From Hungatella sp. UBA3048 (lineage in GTDB: Bacteria > Bacillota > Clostridia > Lachnospirales > Lachnospiraceae), in the NCBI GenBank assembly GCA_002367105.1, contig DFCS01000040.1, positions 1 to 53,005 of the forward strand: a stretch of 53,005 nucleotides of DNA. Direction: 5' to 3'. This document shows positions 33,761 to 42,328 of the stretch, piece after piece. Within the stretch, counting starts at the first letter, position 1. Every line of letters begins with the position of its first letter. The notes beneath the pieces are model-generated. The model had not been told where the DNA came from and made no database searches. It saw nothing but the letters and a program-made list of their open reading frames with translations. The position numbers were made by a program, and so were the translations under genes.

Positions 33761-35452
33761 ATGAGAAAGCAGACCAAATTAGTTGCTGTATTATCAACAG
33801 CAGCACTGCTTGCATTAGGCGCTTCCATGTCCTCTTTCGCAGCAACTGGCTGGCAGGAAGAAAATGGTACATGGGTGTACTATGACAAGAACGGCGACTT
33901 AGAGACAGAGAAGTGGGAGAAATCAGGAGATAACTGGTTCTACCTCAATGAAGATGGCGAGATGGCTACCGATGCTCTTGTTGAGTACAATGACAACTAC
34001 TATTATGTAGATGAGAACGGTTCTATGGTAGCTAATAAGTGGGTTTCCATTGAAAACGATGAATATGATGGTGATGATGATAATGAGCCTTTAAATCATT
34101 GGTACTATTTTGGTTCTAATGGTAAAGCTTATAAGAGCTCCAGCACCAGCAACAGCGCTTCTTTCAAGACCATTAATGGAAAAAAATACATCTTTGATGA
34201 TGAAGCTAAGATGTTATATGGCTGGATTGATGCAGATGGCCAGAGATTAACTGATGACAATGCTTGGCGTGCTGACAACGGTGTTTACTACCATGGTAAT
34301 GAAAATGATGGTGCACAGGCTACTGGTTGGGCATATATGCACATCAAAGATGATCAGTGGGAAAATACTGGTGATTTAGAGAAAGGTCTCTCCAGCGACA
34401 ACACATTTGACGATGAAGAGCAGGATCGTTGGTTCTACTTCAAGAGCAATGGTAAGAAGATGGCTGATAAAAAAGGCGAGACCATCAACGGTAAAAAGTA
34501 CAGCTTTGACGTAGATGGCCGTATGAATGCTGAGTGGGTTAACTGGGATTCTACACAGACAACTGCTACAAAGACAAGCGGAGACAAAACAGCTACACAG
34601 ACACAGGGTAATCCGGTATACAGTAGCGGATTCAGATATTATGGAAGTCCAGAAGATGGCGCCAGAGTAACTAAGGGTTGGTTCCAGGTTGTTCCAGGCT
34701 CCTACTTAAATGAAGGCGACTATGATGACGATTCTGAAAACTGGTACTATGCTGATAAAGATGGTAAGCTGATCACAGGACAAATGAAGACTATCAACAG
34801 CAAGAAGTATGCTTTTGATAACCAGGGAGCTATGATTGATGGTTATAGATTTGTTAAATTAGCTTCTGATAATAAGACTATTGTTTCCCTTGCAAAGAAA
34901 GATGATTCAACTAATCCATATGACACAACAGATGGATTTAAGGCTCATGCTTCTTATTGGGAAGGCGAAAATTACAAATTCTACTTCTTCGGTGATGATG
35001 GCGCTGTAAAGACTAACAAACAGAACATCACTATTGATGGCGATACTCATAGTTTCTTACTGAATAAGTCTGGTACCTTCAAGGGTGCAGGTAAGACAGC
35101 TCTTGATAACAAGAAGTATTATCAGTCTGGTATGCTGTTATCAGCAGATAAAGATGATAAGTATGCTGTAATTAAGGCTAACATTACTGATGGAAAACTT
35201 ACTGGCGCAACTGTTCTGACAACAGATGAATTCTTACGCTTAATGAACGTTGATAGTGTTGTAACTAATGATAAATATTCAGAGGAATACAATTTAACAG
35301 AAGCAGCAAAAGATACTACAACTGTTGAGTACAGATTAGTTAATACTGCTGGTACTGTTCAGAAGGGCAAGAACAAAGCTAAAGATGGCAATGACCGTTG
35401 CTATGAAGTTAATGGTAGTGGTAACATTGTAAAGGTTTTCGTTGAAAACTAA
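33761..35452 (+). CDS. acidic secreted protein with diverged cell-wall-binding repeats
   Basis: Protein of 563 aa. Signal peptide of about 28 residues (cleavage after SSFAA), then aromatic/glycine repeats of the choline-binding type. The first ones are clear (WVYYDKNGDLETEKW, WFYLNEDGEMATDA) and later ones are longer and spaced by Asp/Asn/Lys-rich inserts (INGKKYSFDVDGRM, INSKKYAFDNQGAM). The last 150 residues have no obvious repeat. ATG 33761 is chosen because AAAGGAG at 33743-33749 precedes it and a typical signal peptide then begins. The upstream ATG at 33704 would put a charged tail before the signal peptide. Near-consensus promoter and strong terminator mark it as a single-gene, probably abundant surface protein. 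No enzymatic motif is seen. Confidence 0.8.
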   Translation: MRKQTKLVAVLSTAALLALGASMSSFAATGWQEENGTWVYYDKNGDLETEKWEKSGDNWFYLNEDGEMATDALVEYNDNYYYVDENGSMVANKWVSIENDEYDGDDDNEPLNHWYYFGSNGKAYKSSSTSNSASFKTINGKKYIFDDEAKMLYGWIDADGQRLTDDNAWRADNGVYYHGNENDGAQATGWAYMHIKDDQWENTGDLEKGLSSDNTFDDEEQDRWFYFKSNGKKMADKKGETINGKKYSFDVDGRMNAEWVNWDSTQTTATKTSGDKTATQTQGNPVYSSGFRYYGSPEDGARVTKGWFQVVPGSYLNEGDYDDDSENWYYADKDGKLITGQMKTINSKKYAFDNQGAMIDGYRFVKLASDNKTIVSLAKKDDSTNPYDTTDGFKAHASYWEGENYKFYFFGDDGAVKTNKQNITIDGDTHSFLLNKSGTFKGAGKTALDNKKYYQSGMLLSADKDDKYAVIKANITDGKLTGATVLTTDEFLRLMNVDSVVTNDKYSEEYNLTEAAKDTTTVEYRLVNTAGTVQKGKNKAKDGNDRCYEVNGSGNIVKVFVEN

Positions 35453-35472
35453 TTTATTGCAATAATTTAAAG

Positions 35473-35512
35473 AAAAGACCGGAAGTTATTAAGAATTTCC
35501 GGTCTTTTTTTT
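35473..35512 (+). terminator. strong terminator after the acidic repeat-protein gene
   Basis: AAAAGACCGGAA pairs with TTCCGGTCTTTT around a 12-nt middle and is followed by further T. It lies 20 bp after the stop codon. Confidence 0.9.
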
Positions 35513-35530
35513 GACTCTTTGTCAATAGTT

Positions 35531-35558
35531 GGAGTGGGATTCTTCTGAATCCTGCTCC
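35531..35558. other. small inverted repeat
   Basis: GGAG..GGATTC-TTCT-GAATCC..CTCC forms a compact hairpin just after the terminator. No T-tract follows. Function unknown. Confidence 0.4.
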
Positions 35559-35685
35559 ATACTTGTAATAAGAACTGCTTTGATAATAAATCTTGCTATA
35601 TGATGTTTTTTAGTATGCTGAATAAACTTTGTATCACTAGAGGCATAGTCCTATAATTCATCGATGGAGACAGACTTAGTTAGCT

Positions 35686-36168
35686 TATCTGGTTTGCATA
35701 GTGGATTGCGTCCAGGAGCTGCAGATGGTTAAACATAAGGGTGTAACCTACTTAGATAGAACGTTTGTCGGAGTAGTGAATTAGTATAAAAGGCCAGCTA
35801 TCTAGTCTTGCGATGGACTGTGCATAGATAGCGACGTGTCTGATGTCGTTAACTTCCTGAGTTCGGTAATCATGGACCTTTTTGGTTCTACAGCCGAAGC
35901 AAGCACAGGACAGCTTTGAAGTTTTCAATGAAGAACTTTAGGTAAGTATCCGCATGATTTAACCTTTTTACAAAAACATTTTCCAAGTCGAGTAAGCTTA
36001 ACTATTATTAGGGCACATCCTAGAATTTTAGTCGGGAATAATGTATTTTATAGTGCCATATTTGAAGATTTAGTATTTCTTTTACTTCAACAGTTTTTAT
36101 GATTTACTGATAGTGGTATTATTATTGATGGTGAAGAAATAATTCTAGAATATGGTAAAGGGCTTTAA
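35686..36168 (+). pseudogene. possible decayed coding region, unidentified
   Basis: One reading frame through this 480-bp gap contains stretches with protein-like composition broken by several stops: a stretch ending KHKGVTYLDRTFVGVVN, one with DVSDVVNFLSSVIMDLFG, one with LTIIRAHPRILVGNNVFYSA and a final SGIIIDGEEIILEYGKGL. PRILVGNNVFYSA is faintly like a hexapeptide acyltransferase strand. No start codon or ribosome binding site is evident. It may be a relic at the join between the two glycan loci, or simply chance. Apart from this and the flanking terminator and promoter, the gap 35513-36179 shows nothing further. Confidence 0.25.
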
Positions 36169-36179
36169 TGTTGGAAAAG

Positions 36180-36208
36180 TTGCAGGATTAAATACAAAGT
36201 GTTATACT
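36180..36208 (+). promoter_or_regulatory. promoter of the second glycan operon
   Basis: TTGCAG (36180-36185), 17 bp, TATACT (36203-36208). It is 32 bp before the ATG of the O-antigen-ligase-like gene and probably starts the AT-rich operon. Confidence 0.75.
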
Positions 36209-36239
36209 AAGTACATTAAATGTGAAAGGATTATATATC

Positions 36240-37796
36240 ATGATTGAATTACGCAAAAGTGAAGAGAAAAGAGATTTTTTGTCTATAGTACTTGGAATAT
36301 ATGTGGTATTAGTTGGTGTAGGACTTCCTATTGTTATCAGAGATCGCTACTTTGATATTCTTGTTGCTAAATATTATTATTACTGTATTTGTACTATTTT
36401 AATGGTGATATTAGTGCTGGGTTATTTCGCCACAGTGAGAGCAAGGCAGACAGTATCGTATTTTAAGGAGTTTTCTTTTAGTGATTTTTTTGAAAGGTTT
36501 ACAGTAGCAGACTATGCTGTCATAATATTCTTAATAGTTGCAATTTTATCCACTTTAACTTCGGACTATCTTTATGAATCTTTCTGGGGCAATGAAGGAA
36601 GGTTTTCAGGGCTATTTTTGTTAATTTGGTATGTTACTAGTTATTTTTGTGTAAGTAGATTTTGGAAATTTAAGAATTGGTATATTGACATCATGTTAAT
36701 TGCTGGTATGCTGGTATGCTTGTTTGGAATTACTGATTACTTTCAATTAGATATTTTTCATTTTAAAGCTGTTATGAATCCAGATCAGTGGCTTATTTTT
36801 ACTTCAACAATAGGTAATATAAATACCTATACAGCGTATGTTGGTATTGTTGCGGCCATTGCAACAGTCTTGTTCGCAACAGATAAAAATAATATTAGCA
36901 TGATCTGGCACTATTTATGTATGGTTATTGCCTTTTTTGCTATAATAATGGGAGTTAGTGACAATGCATATCTCTCATTAGGAGCATTATTTGGTTTCTT
37001 GCCATTATACTTATTTGGAAGTAAGATAGGGATTCGTAAATATGTTATTATATTGGCGACATTTTTTTCTGTTGTTCAATTTATTAACTTGATTAACTTT
37101 TACTTTAAGGATATGGTAATAGGAATAGATAGTATATTTGTCCTACTAGCTAATTCTGGTATATCGTTGATATTAACCCTTTTTCTTTGGGGATTGATTA
37201 TATTTTGGTATTTATGGGATTATGTTAAAAAAACCCCAAATAGAGAATGTGGAAATTTATTTAGATATATCTGGTTATTCTTACTTTTATCAGCATCAAT
37301 TGTTATTTTATATGTCATATATGATTGTAATCTTCAGGGAAATATTAATAAATATGGAAATATAGGCAATTACCTTGTATTCGACGATGATTGGGGAACT
37401 AATAGAGGTTATATTTGGAGAAATGCTATTGAGCGTTTTTCAAAGTTTTCCTTATGGAAAAAGATGGTTGGTTTCGGCCCTGAAACTTTTGGGATTTTAT
37501 TAATGTACCAAACAAAAGGTAATCCTTATAACTTGATTTTTGATAGTGCTCATAATGAATATTTACATTTTTTACTTACAGTTGGAATAGTAGGTTTGTT
37601 CTCGTATTTAGTATTTATATTTGCATGTATTAAAAAATGTTTTGATTTTAAAAAGATAAATTCATATATTATAGCAATAGCTTTTGGACTAATTTGTTAT
37701 AGTATTCAGGCCTTTGTAAATCTTAATCTACCCATAGTTACACCAATTTATTGGCTTTTATTAGCAATGGGTAGTTCCAAATTTATTAATAATTAA
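36240..37796 (+). CDS. O-antigen ligase/polymerase-like membrane protein (Wzy_C family)
   Basis: Protein of 518 aa with about twelve membrane helices. The large outside loop and the block SAHNEYLHFLLTVGIVGLFSY are typical of Wzy_C proteins (WaaL, PglL, Wzy). ATG 36240 is preferred to GTG 36222 because AAAGGA (36225-36230) is well placed only for the ATG. In an ABC-exporter locus it could ligate the finished polysaccharide to a wall or protein acceptor, or polymerise units. The acceptor in a Gram-positive cell is unknown. Confidence 0.8.
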   Translation: MIELRKSEEKRDFLSIVLGIYVVLVGVGLPIVIRDRYFDILVAKYYYYCICTILMVILVLGYFATVRARQTVSYFKEFSFSDFFERFTVADYAVIIFLIVAILSTLTSDYLYESFWGNEGRFSGLFLLIWYVTSYFCVSRFWKFKNWYIDIMLIAGMLVCLFGITDYFQLDIFHFKAVMNPDQWLIFTSTIGNINTYTAYVGIVAAIATVLFATDKNNISMIWHYLCMVIAFFAIIMGVSDNAYLSLGALFGFLPLYLFGSKIGIRKYVIILATFFSVVQFINLINFYFKDMVIGIDSIFVLLANSGISLILTLFLWGLIIFWYLWDYVKKTPNRECGNLFRYIWLFLLLSASIVILYVIYDCNLQGNINKYGNIGNYLVFDDDWGTNRGYIWRNAIERFSKFSLWKKMVGFGPETFGILLMYQTKGNPYNLIFDSAHNEYLHFLLTVGIVGLFSYLVFIFACIKKCFDFKKINSYIIAIAFGLICYSIQAFVNLNLPIVTPIYWLLLAMGSSKFINN

Positions 37797-37898
37797 GGCA
37801 AAATTTCGAATAAAATCATTGTATTGTAAAAACTTAATAAAAAGGAAAAATATTCATAAAATCTTAAAAACTAACAGCTCTTTTTATTTTGTAGAACA

Positions 37899-37928
37899 TT
37901 GTAATTAAGGTGAATACTATGGTATACT
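37899..37928 (+). promoter_or_regulatory. possible internal promoter
   Basis: TTGTAA (37899-37904), 18 bp, TATACT (37923-37928) with a TGG extension before the -10. It lies 53 bp before the sugar-transferase ATG, in the 185-bp gap after the ligase-like gene. Confidence 0.6.
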
Positions 37929-37981
37929 AGTAAAGCTTTGAGAAGATTGAAATACAAAATGATAAGTAAAGGTGCATTTAT

Positions 37982-39331
37982 ATGAAAGATAAACGAAAAT
38001 ATAAAAGACTTGTTAAAGTGTTTTTTACTTTTGGAATTACATCAATGCTGATAGTACTATATGGTTGGACTTGGATAGATCATTATAATCGAATTATAGA
38101 ATTTCCGTTTTTTCGACGTGGAAACTGGATGATGATTTTCCTTTATGGGATTCTTCTTATTCTTTTTATGAGTACATATGGTGGTTTTAAAGTTGGATAT
38201 TTAAAAAAAGGAAATTTAATATATTCTCAAATTTTGGCAGTAATTTTCACTAACATTTTTACGTACTTACAAATTGCAGTTTTAGATAAGCATTTTTTAA
38301 ATCCTTTACAGTTAATTAGAATGACAGCGTGGGATTTTTTGGTTATTGTGGGTTGGACTTTCATCTATCAAGGGATTTATGGAAAATTATTTCCGCCAAG
38401 AAAGATGCTTTTAATTACTGGTAATAGATCTGATTATCATCTTATGGAAAAAATCAATTCAAGGGAAGATAAATACGAGATATGTAGTGTAATAAATATT
38501 GAGCAGGGAATTGCTTCCTTGCAACAGGAGATATGTAAATATGATGGTATAATAGTAGGAGATATTTCATCTCATGAACGTAATTTGATACTAAAGTATT
38601 GTTTTGCAAATTCTGTCCGTACCTACAATGTTCCAAAGATATCAGACATTTTATTAAAGAGCTCAGTTGAATTGAATTTGTTTGACTCTCCACTGTTACT
38701 CTCCAGAAATGAAGGATTTACTATTGAGCAACTATTTATTAAACGATTAATTGATATAATAGGAGCTTTAATAGGAATTGTGATAACAAGTCCTCTTTTT
38801 ATTATCATAGGTTTTAGCATTAAACTTTCAGATAAAGGTCCTGTTTTTTTTAAACAAGCTAGATTGACTAGAGAAGACAAAATATTTAGTATATATAAGT
38901 TTCGTACCATGATTCAGGGTGCTGAAAAGAATGGGGTGGCACGTTTGGCTACGAAGGGGGATTCTAGAATCTTACCTATTGGACATTTCCTGAGGAGAAC
39001 AAGGCTGGATGAGCTTCCACAGCTTTTTAATATATTAATGGGTCATATGTCCTTTGTAGGTCCTAGACCAGAGAGACCAGAAATTGTAAAAGAAATAATT
39101 AAAGATATGCCAGAATTTTCCTATCGGACAAAGGTCAAGGCGGGTCTCACTGGCTATGCGCAAATTTACGGAAAGTATAATACAACTGCATATGATAAAC
39201 TAAAACTAGATTTAACATATATTCGTAATTACTCATTACTTTTAGATTTAAAGCTGATTATTATGACACCTAAAATTATGTTTATGAAAGAAAGTGCAGA
39301 AGGTGTGGAAGCAGATGATCATACCTGTTAA
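37982..39331 (+). CDS. initiating polyprenyl sugar-phosphate transferase (WbaP/EpsE-like)
   Basis: Protein of 449 aa. The N-terminal half has four to five membrane helices and a degenerate nucleotide-binding-like region (about 140-220). The C-terminal bacterial sugar transferase domain (about 250-449) shows KRLIDIIGALIGI, GPVFFKQARLT, FRTM, RRTRLDELPQLFNIL and FVGPRPERPE. It starts glycan synthesis by moving a sugar phosphate from a UDP-sugar to undecaprenyl phosphate. It is the only such initiating enzyme in the window, so the first glycan locus must use one encoded elsewhere or share this one. Confidence 0.92.
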   Translation: MKDKRKYKRLVKVFFTFGITSMLIVLYGWTWIDHYNRIIEFPFFRRGNWMMIFLYGILLILFMSTYGGFKVGYLKKGNLIYSQILAVIFTNIFTYLQIAVLDKHFLNPLQLIRMTAWDFLVIVGWTFIYQGIYGKLFPPRKMLLITGNRSDYHLMEKINSREDKYEICSVINIEQGIASLQQEICKYDGIIVGDISSHERNLILKYCFANSVRTYNVPKISDILLKSSVELNLFDSPLLLSRNEGFTIEQLFIKRLIDIIGALIGIVITSPLFIIIGFSIKLSDKGPVFFKQARLTREDKIFSIYKFRTMIQGAEKNGVARLATKGDSRILPIGHFLRRTRLDELPQLFNILMGHMSFVGPRPERPEIVKEIIKDMPEFSYRTKVKAGLTGYAQIYGKYNTTAYDKLKLDLTYIRNYSLLLDLKLIIMTPKIMFMKESAEGVEADDHTC

Positions 39332-39387
39332 CATAAGTAACAAGCTGTAATAGCAAGGTCAATATTTGATAATGAAGGAGTAGTATT

Positions 39388-40356
39388 TTGAAAAAAATAA
39401 TAGGCATAATTAGTTATTTATTACTTAGCTTAGGAATCTTCCAATTGGTTAAAGATAGTACATTGTTTATTACATTAAATGAGAACCCAACATGGATTTT
39501 TTTGAGGTATATGGTTTTATCTTGCATGTTGGCTTTTGTCATAATGTTTCTACTTATTTTATATATTAAACGAAAAAGTTTCTACCCGTTTTTAAGCAAG
39601 CTATATCGATTTCGATCATTACTATTTCAATTAGTAAAAAGGGACTTTAAATCAAAGTATAAGCGTTCTGTTTTAGGGGTATTGTGGTCAGTTCTTAATC
39701 CATTATTAACTATGTGTGTTATGACAATTGTGTTTTCTTCAATATTTCGTTTTGATGTTCAAAATTATCCAGTATATTTGTTAAGTGGACAATTGATTTT
39801 TACTTTATTTAGTGAAATAACAAATACATGTATGTTTTCGGTTTTAGCATCAGCACCTCTTATGAAAAAAGTCAATACACCAAAATACATTTTTCCATTA
39901 TCAAAAGCAATATCAGCACTTATTAATTTCTTTTTTTCAACCATTGCACTGTTAATAGTAATGTTTGCGACTGGAAGTCCGATTTACTCAACTATTTTGT
40001 TGGCGCCTTTACCTGTTCTGTATATTTTTATTTTTTCTCTAGGAATTGGTTTAATATTAGCGGCAGCCATAGTATATTTTAGAGATATGTCTTATTTATA
40101 TGGGGTGCTGATAACTGCTGTTACGTATATAACGCCCCTTTTTTATCCTATAAAAATCATACCGGATCATTTTAAATGGTTGATATCAATAAATCCATTA
40201 TATCATTTTGTGGAGTGTTTCAGAACAGTCGCGATATATGGAGGAGTGCCCAGTTTATGGCAGAATTTAGTTTGCATTTTATTAGCGCTTGTTTCTTTGA
40301 TATCTGGTATAATTATTTTTTACAGGCAACAAGATAGATTTATCTTATACGTTTAA
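39388..40356 (+). CDS. wzm: second ABC-2 glycan exporter permease with N-terminal extension
   Basis: Protein of 322 aa. The first 70 residues contain two extra membrane helices and a basic linker. The standard Wzm/TagG core then follows (VKRDFKSKYKRSVLGVLWSVLNPLL ... INPLYHFVECFRTVAIYG), with six helices. The start is a TTG placed 7 bp after GAAGGAG (39374-39380). It pairs with the ATPase encoded 21 bp downstream. The extension is absent from the wzm gene at 10409. Confidence 0.85.
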   Translation: MKKIIGIISYLLLSLGIFQLVKDSTLFITLNENPTWIFLRYMVLSCMLAFVIMFLLILYIKRKSFYPFLSKLYRFRSLLFQLVKRDFKSKYKRSVLGVLWSVLNPLLTMCVMTIVFSSIFRFDVQNYPVYLLSGQLIFTLFSEITNTCMFSVLASAPLMKKVNTPKYIFPLSKAISALINFFFSTIALLIVMFATGSPIYSTILLAPLPVLYIFIFSLGIGLILAAAIVYFRDMSYLYGVLITAVTYITPLFYPIKIIPDHFKWLISINPLYHFVECFRTVAIYGGVPSLWQNLVCILLALVSLISGIIIFYRQQDRFILYV

Positions 40357-40376
40357 TGCATTAGGAGAAGAATTTA

Positions 40377-41114
40377 ATGAATGAAAATTCTGTGATCAGA
40401 TTGGATCATGTTACAATGAAGTATAATTTGAGTAAAGATAGGGTCGATAGCATCAAAGAATATGTAATTAAACTTATGAAAAGACAATTATTTTATGATG
40501 AGTTTATAGCTGTTAAGGATGTTTCGCTTGAAATTTCAAAGGGTGAGGTATTTGGTTTGGTAGGACTTAATGGTGCTGGAAAATCAACCTTGTTAAAGCT
40601 TGTGGCAGGGGTAATTAAACCAACTTCAGGAATTGTGTCTGCTAAAGGGACTATTGCGCCGCTTATTGAATTGGGAGCTGGCTTTGATTCCGAACTTACA
40701 GCCAGAGAAAACGTTTATATGAATGGTGCAGTGATGGGCTATTCAGTGAAGTATATGAAAGAACGATTTGAGCAAATTATTGATTTTGCTGAGTTATGGG
40801 AATTTGTTGACGTTCCCATTAAAAATTTCTCATCAGGCATGCATGCACGATTGGGTTTTTCGGTTGCTACTATTGTAAAACCTGAAATATTAATTGTTGA
40901 TGAGATTTTGGGTGTGGGAGACTATAAATTCCAACAAAAGTGTAATGATAGAATAAAAGAACTCATGGGTGATGGTACTACTGTACTGATGGTTTCACAT
41001 TCATCAGATCAGATTAAAGAATATTGTGATCGGGCAGCTTGGCTTGAAAAGGGAGAACTTATAGATGTTGGCCCTGCAAGAGAAATTTGCGATAGATATC
41101 TGTCAATACAGTGA
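40377..41114 (+). CDS. wzt: second ABC glycan exporter ATPase (no C-terminal recognition domain)
   Basis: Protein of 245 aa: a single ABC domain with Walker A GLNGAGKST (about 63-71), signature FSSGMHARLGFSV, Walker B ILIVDEILGVGD and H-loop MVSHS. The N-terminal loop before Walker A is as in Wzt/TagH. It lacks the C-terminal extension found in the ATPase at 11404, so export by this system should not depend on recognising a modified chain end. Confidence 0.9.
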   Translation: MNENSVIRLDHVTMKYNLSKDRVDSIKEYVIKLMKRQLFYDEFIAVKDVSLEISKGEVFGLVGLNGAGKSTLLKLVAGVIKPTSGIVSAKGTIAPLIELGAGFDSELTARENVYMNGAVMGYSVKYMKERFEQIIDFAELWEFVDVPIKNFSSGMHARLGFSVATIVKPEILIVDEILGVGDYKFQQKCNDRIKELMGDGTTVLMVSHSSDQIKEYCDRAAWLEKGELIDVGPAREICDRYLSIQ

Positions 41115-41141
41115 TGATTATAGTATAGAGGAAGTGAATAG

Positions 41142-42302
41142 TTGAAGAGGATTTTTGTAGCAGCATGGAGCTATCCTCCGAAGATGTCGGGGGAAAGTGT
41201 AGTTTGTAAGAGAACACTTGAAAACTCAAAGTTATACTATGATGTTTGCAGTTGTATGCAAAAGGTCGAGGACGCTGATACCGATAAGGTGAGAGTATTT
41301 CCTGTTCATGGACGATATATAAAGTGGCCTTTTAACGTAGTTAAACAGTTTTTGAAGCTTGATAAAACGGAACATTATAATATTATAATGACAAGGGTTA
41401 TGCCACCGAATGGGCATTTTGCTGGGATTTTAATTAAGCTATTAAGGCCGCATGTGAAATGGGTGGTGTATTTTTCTGATCCAATTTGGAATTCACCTTT
41501 TATTAGCTTTTTCTCGCTTTTTAGAAAAAATCTTCAACAACAGCCCAATTATCTTTTAATGAAGGTGTTTGGGGGTGCTGCATGGTTAGGCACGAGGTTT
41601 GGAGATTTGCTTGTTTTTAATAATGACCGTTTAGCTAGATATGTTCTTGGTGAAAAATATAATTCTTTTAAAGATAAAATAGTGATTGCGCCTTATGGGC
41701 ATGAAGGAGTGCAGTTACAGAAATGCCTGCAAAAACAACCAAGTGATAAGGTAGTAATTGCACATGTTGGGCAAATCTATGGTGCTCGCTCTTTTTCTAG
41801 AGTTGTTGAAGCTTTGGAGATTTTAAAACAAAATTATCCAGAGCAGTACAACCGCTTGGTGATTTTGCAAGTTGGATTTATTTGTAGTTCTGAAAAAAGT
41901 GCTATTATTAATTCGAAGGTTATTAATAGCTTTTGTTTTGTAGATGAAGTTGATTACGAGCAGAGTTTAGAATATATGAGAACAGTAGATTTTGCGCTAA
42001 TACTTGACCCTTATTTTTCGGAGAAAAACAAAAATATATATGTACCAGTAAAGATATATGATTATATGTCAGTAGGTGCAGAAATTATAGCAGTAGCTGA
42101 CGATGACAGTGCGACAGCCGATATCGCCAAAGAATTTGGCTGTGCTTTAGCGGGCCATCATGCTGAGGAAATTGCCAATATGTTGTTAAATTGTGTATCG
42201 GGTAATATTGGTAGACACATTGACAGTGGCGGGCGTTTTCATTGCCGTAAAGGGGTGGAAATTTTGGATTCTTGCCTAGAGCAGTTGTTAGATAATGATT
42301 AA
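41142..42302 (+). CDS. glycosyltransferase, GT4-like (GT-B fold)
   Basis: Protein of 386 aa. N-terminal half starts IFVAAWSYPPKMSGES. The C-terminal half has VVIAHVGQIYGARSFSRVVEAL, then VPVKIYDYMSVGAEIIAV, which stands in the place of the EX7E region of GT4 enzymes. The start is TTG 41142, 7 bp after AGAGGAAG. Donor and acceptor sugars cannot be read. Confidence 0.75.
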   Translation: MKRIFVAAWSYPPKMSGESVVCKRTLENSKLYYDVCSCMQKVEDADTDKVRVFPVHGRYIKWPFNVVKQFLKLDKTEHYNIIMTRVMPPNGHFAGILIKLLRPHVKWVVYFSDPIWNSPFISFFSLFRKNLQQQPNYLLMKVFGGAAWLGTRFGDLLVFNNDRLARYVLGEKYNSFKDKIVIAPYGHEGVQLQKCLQKQPSDKVVIAHVGQIYGARSFSRVVEALEILKQNYPEQYNRLVILQVGFICSSEKSAIINSKVINSFCFVDEVDYEQSLEYMRTVDFALILDPYFSEKNKNIYVPVKIYDYMSVGAEIIAVADDDSATADIAKEFGCALAGHHAEEIANMLLNCVSGNIGRHIDSGGRFHCRKGVEILDSCLEQLLDND

Positions 42303-42328
42303 TATTAAGATCATGGAGGGTTTGTAAA

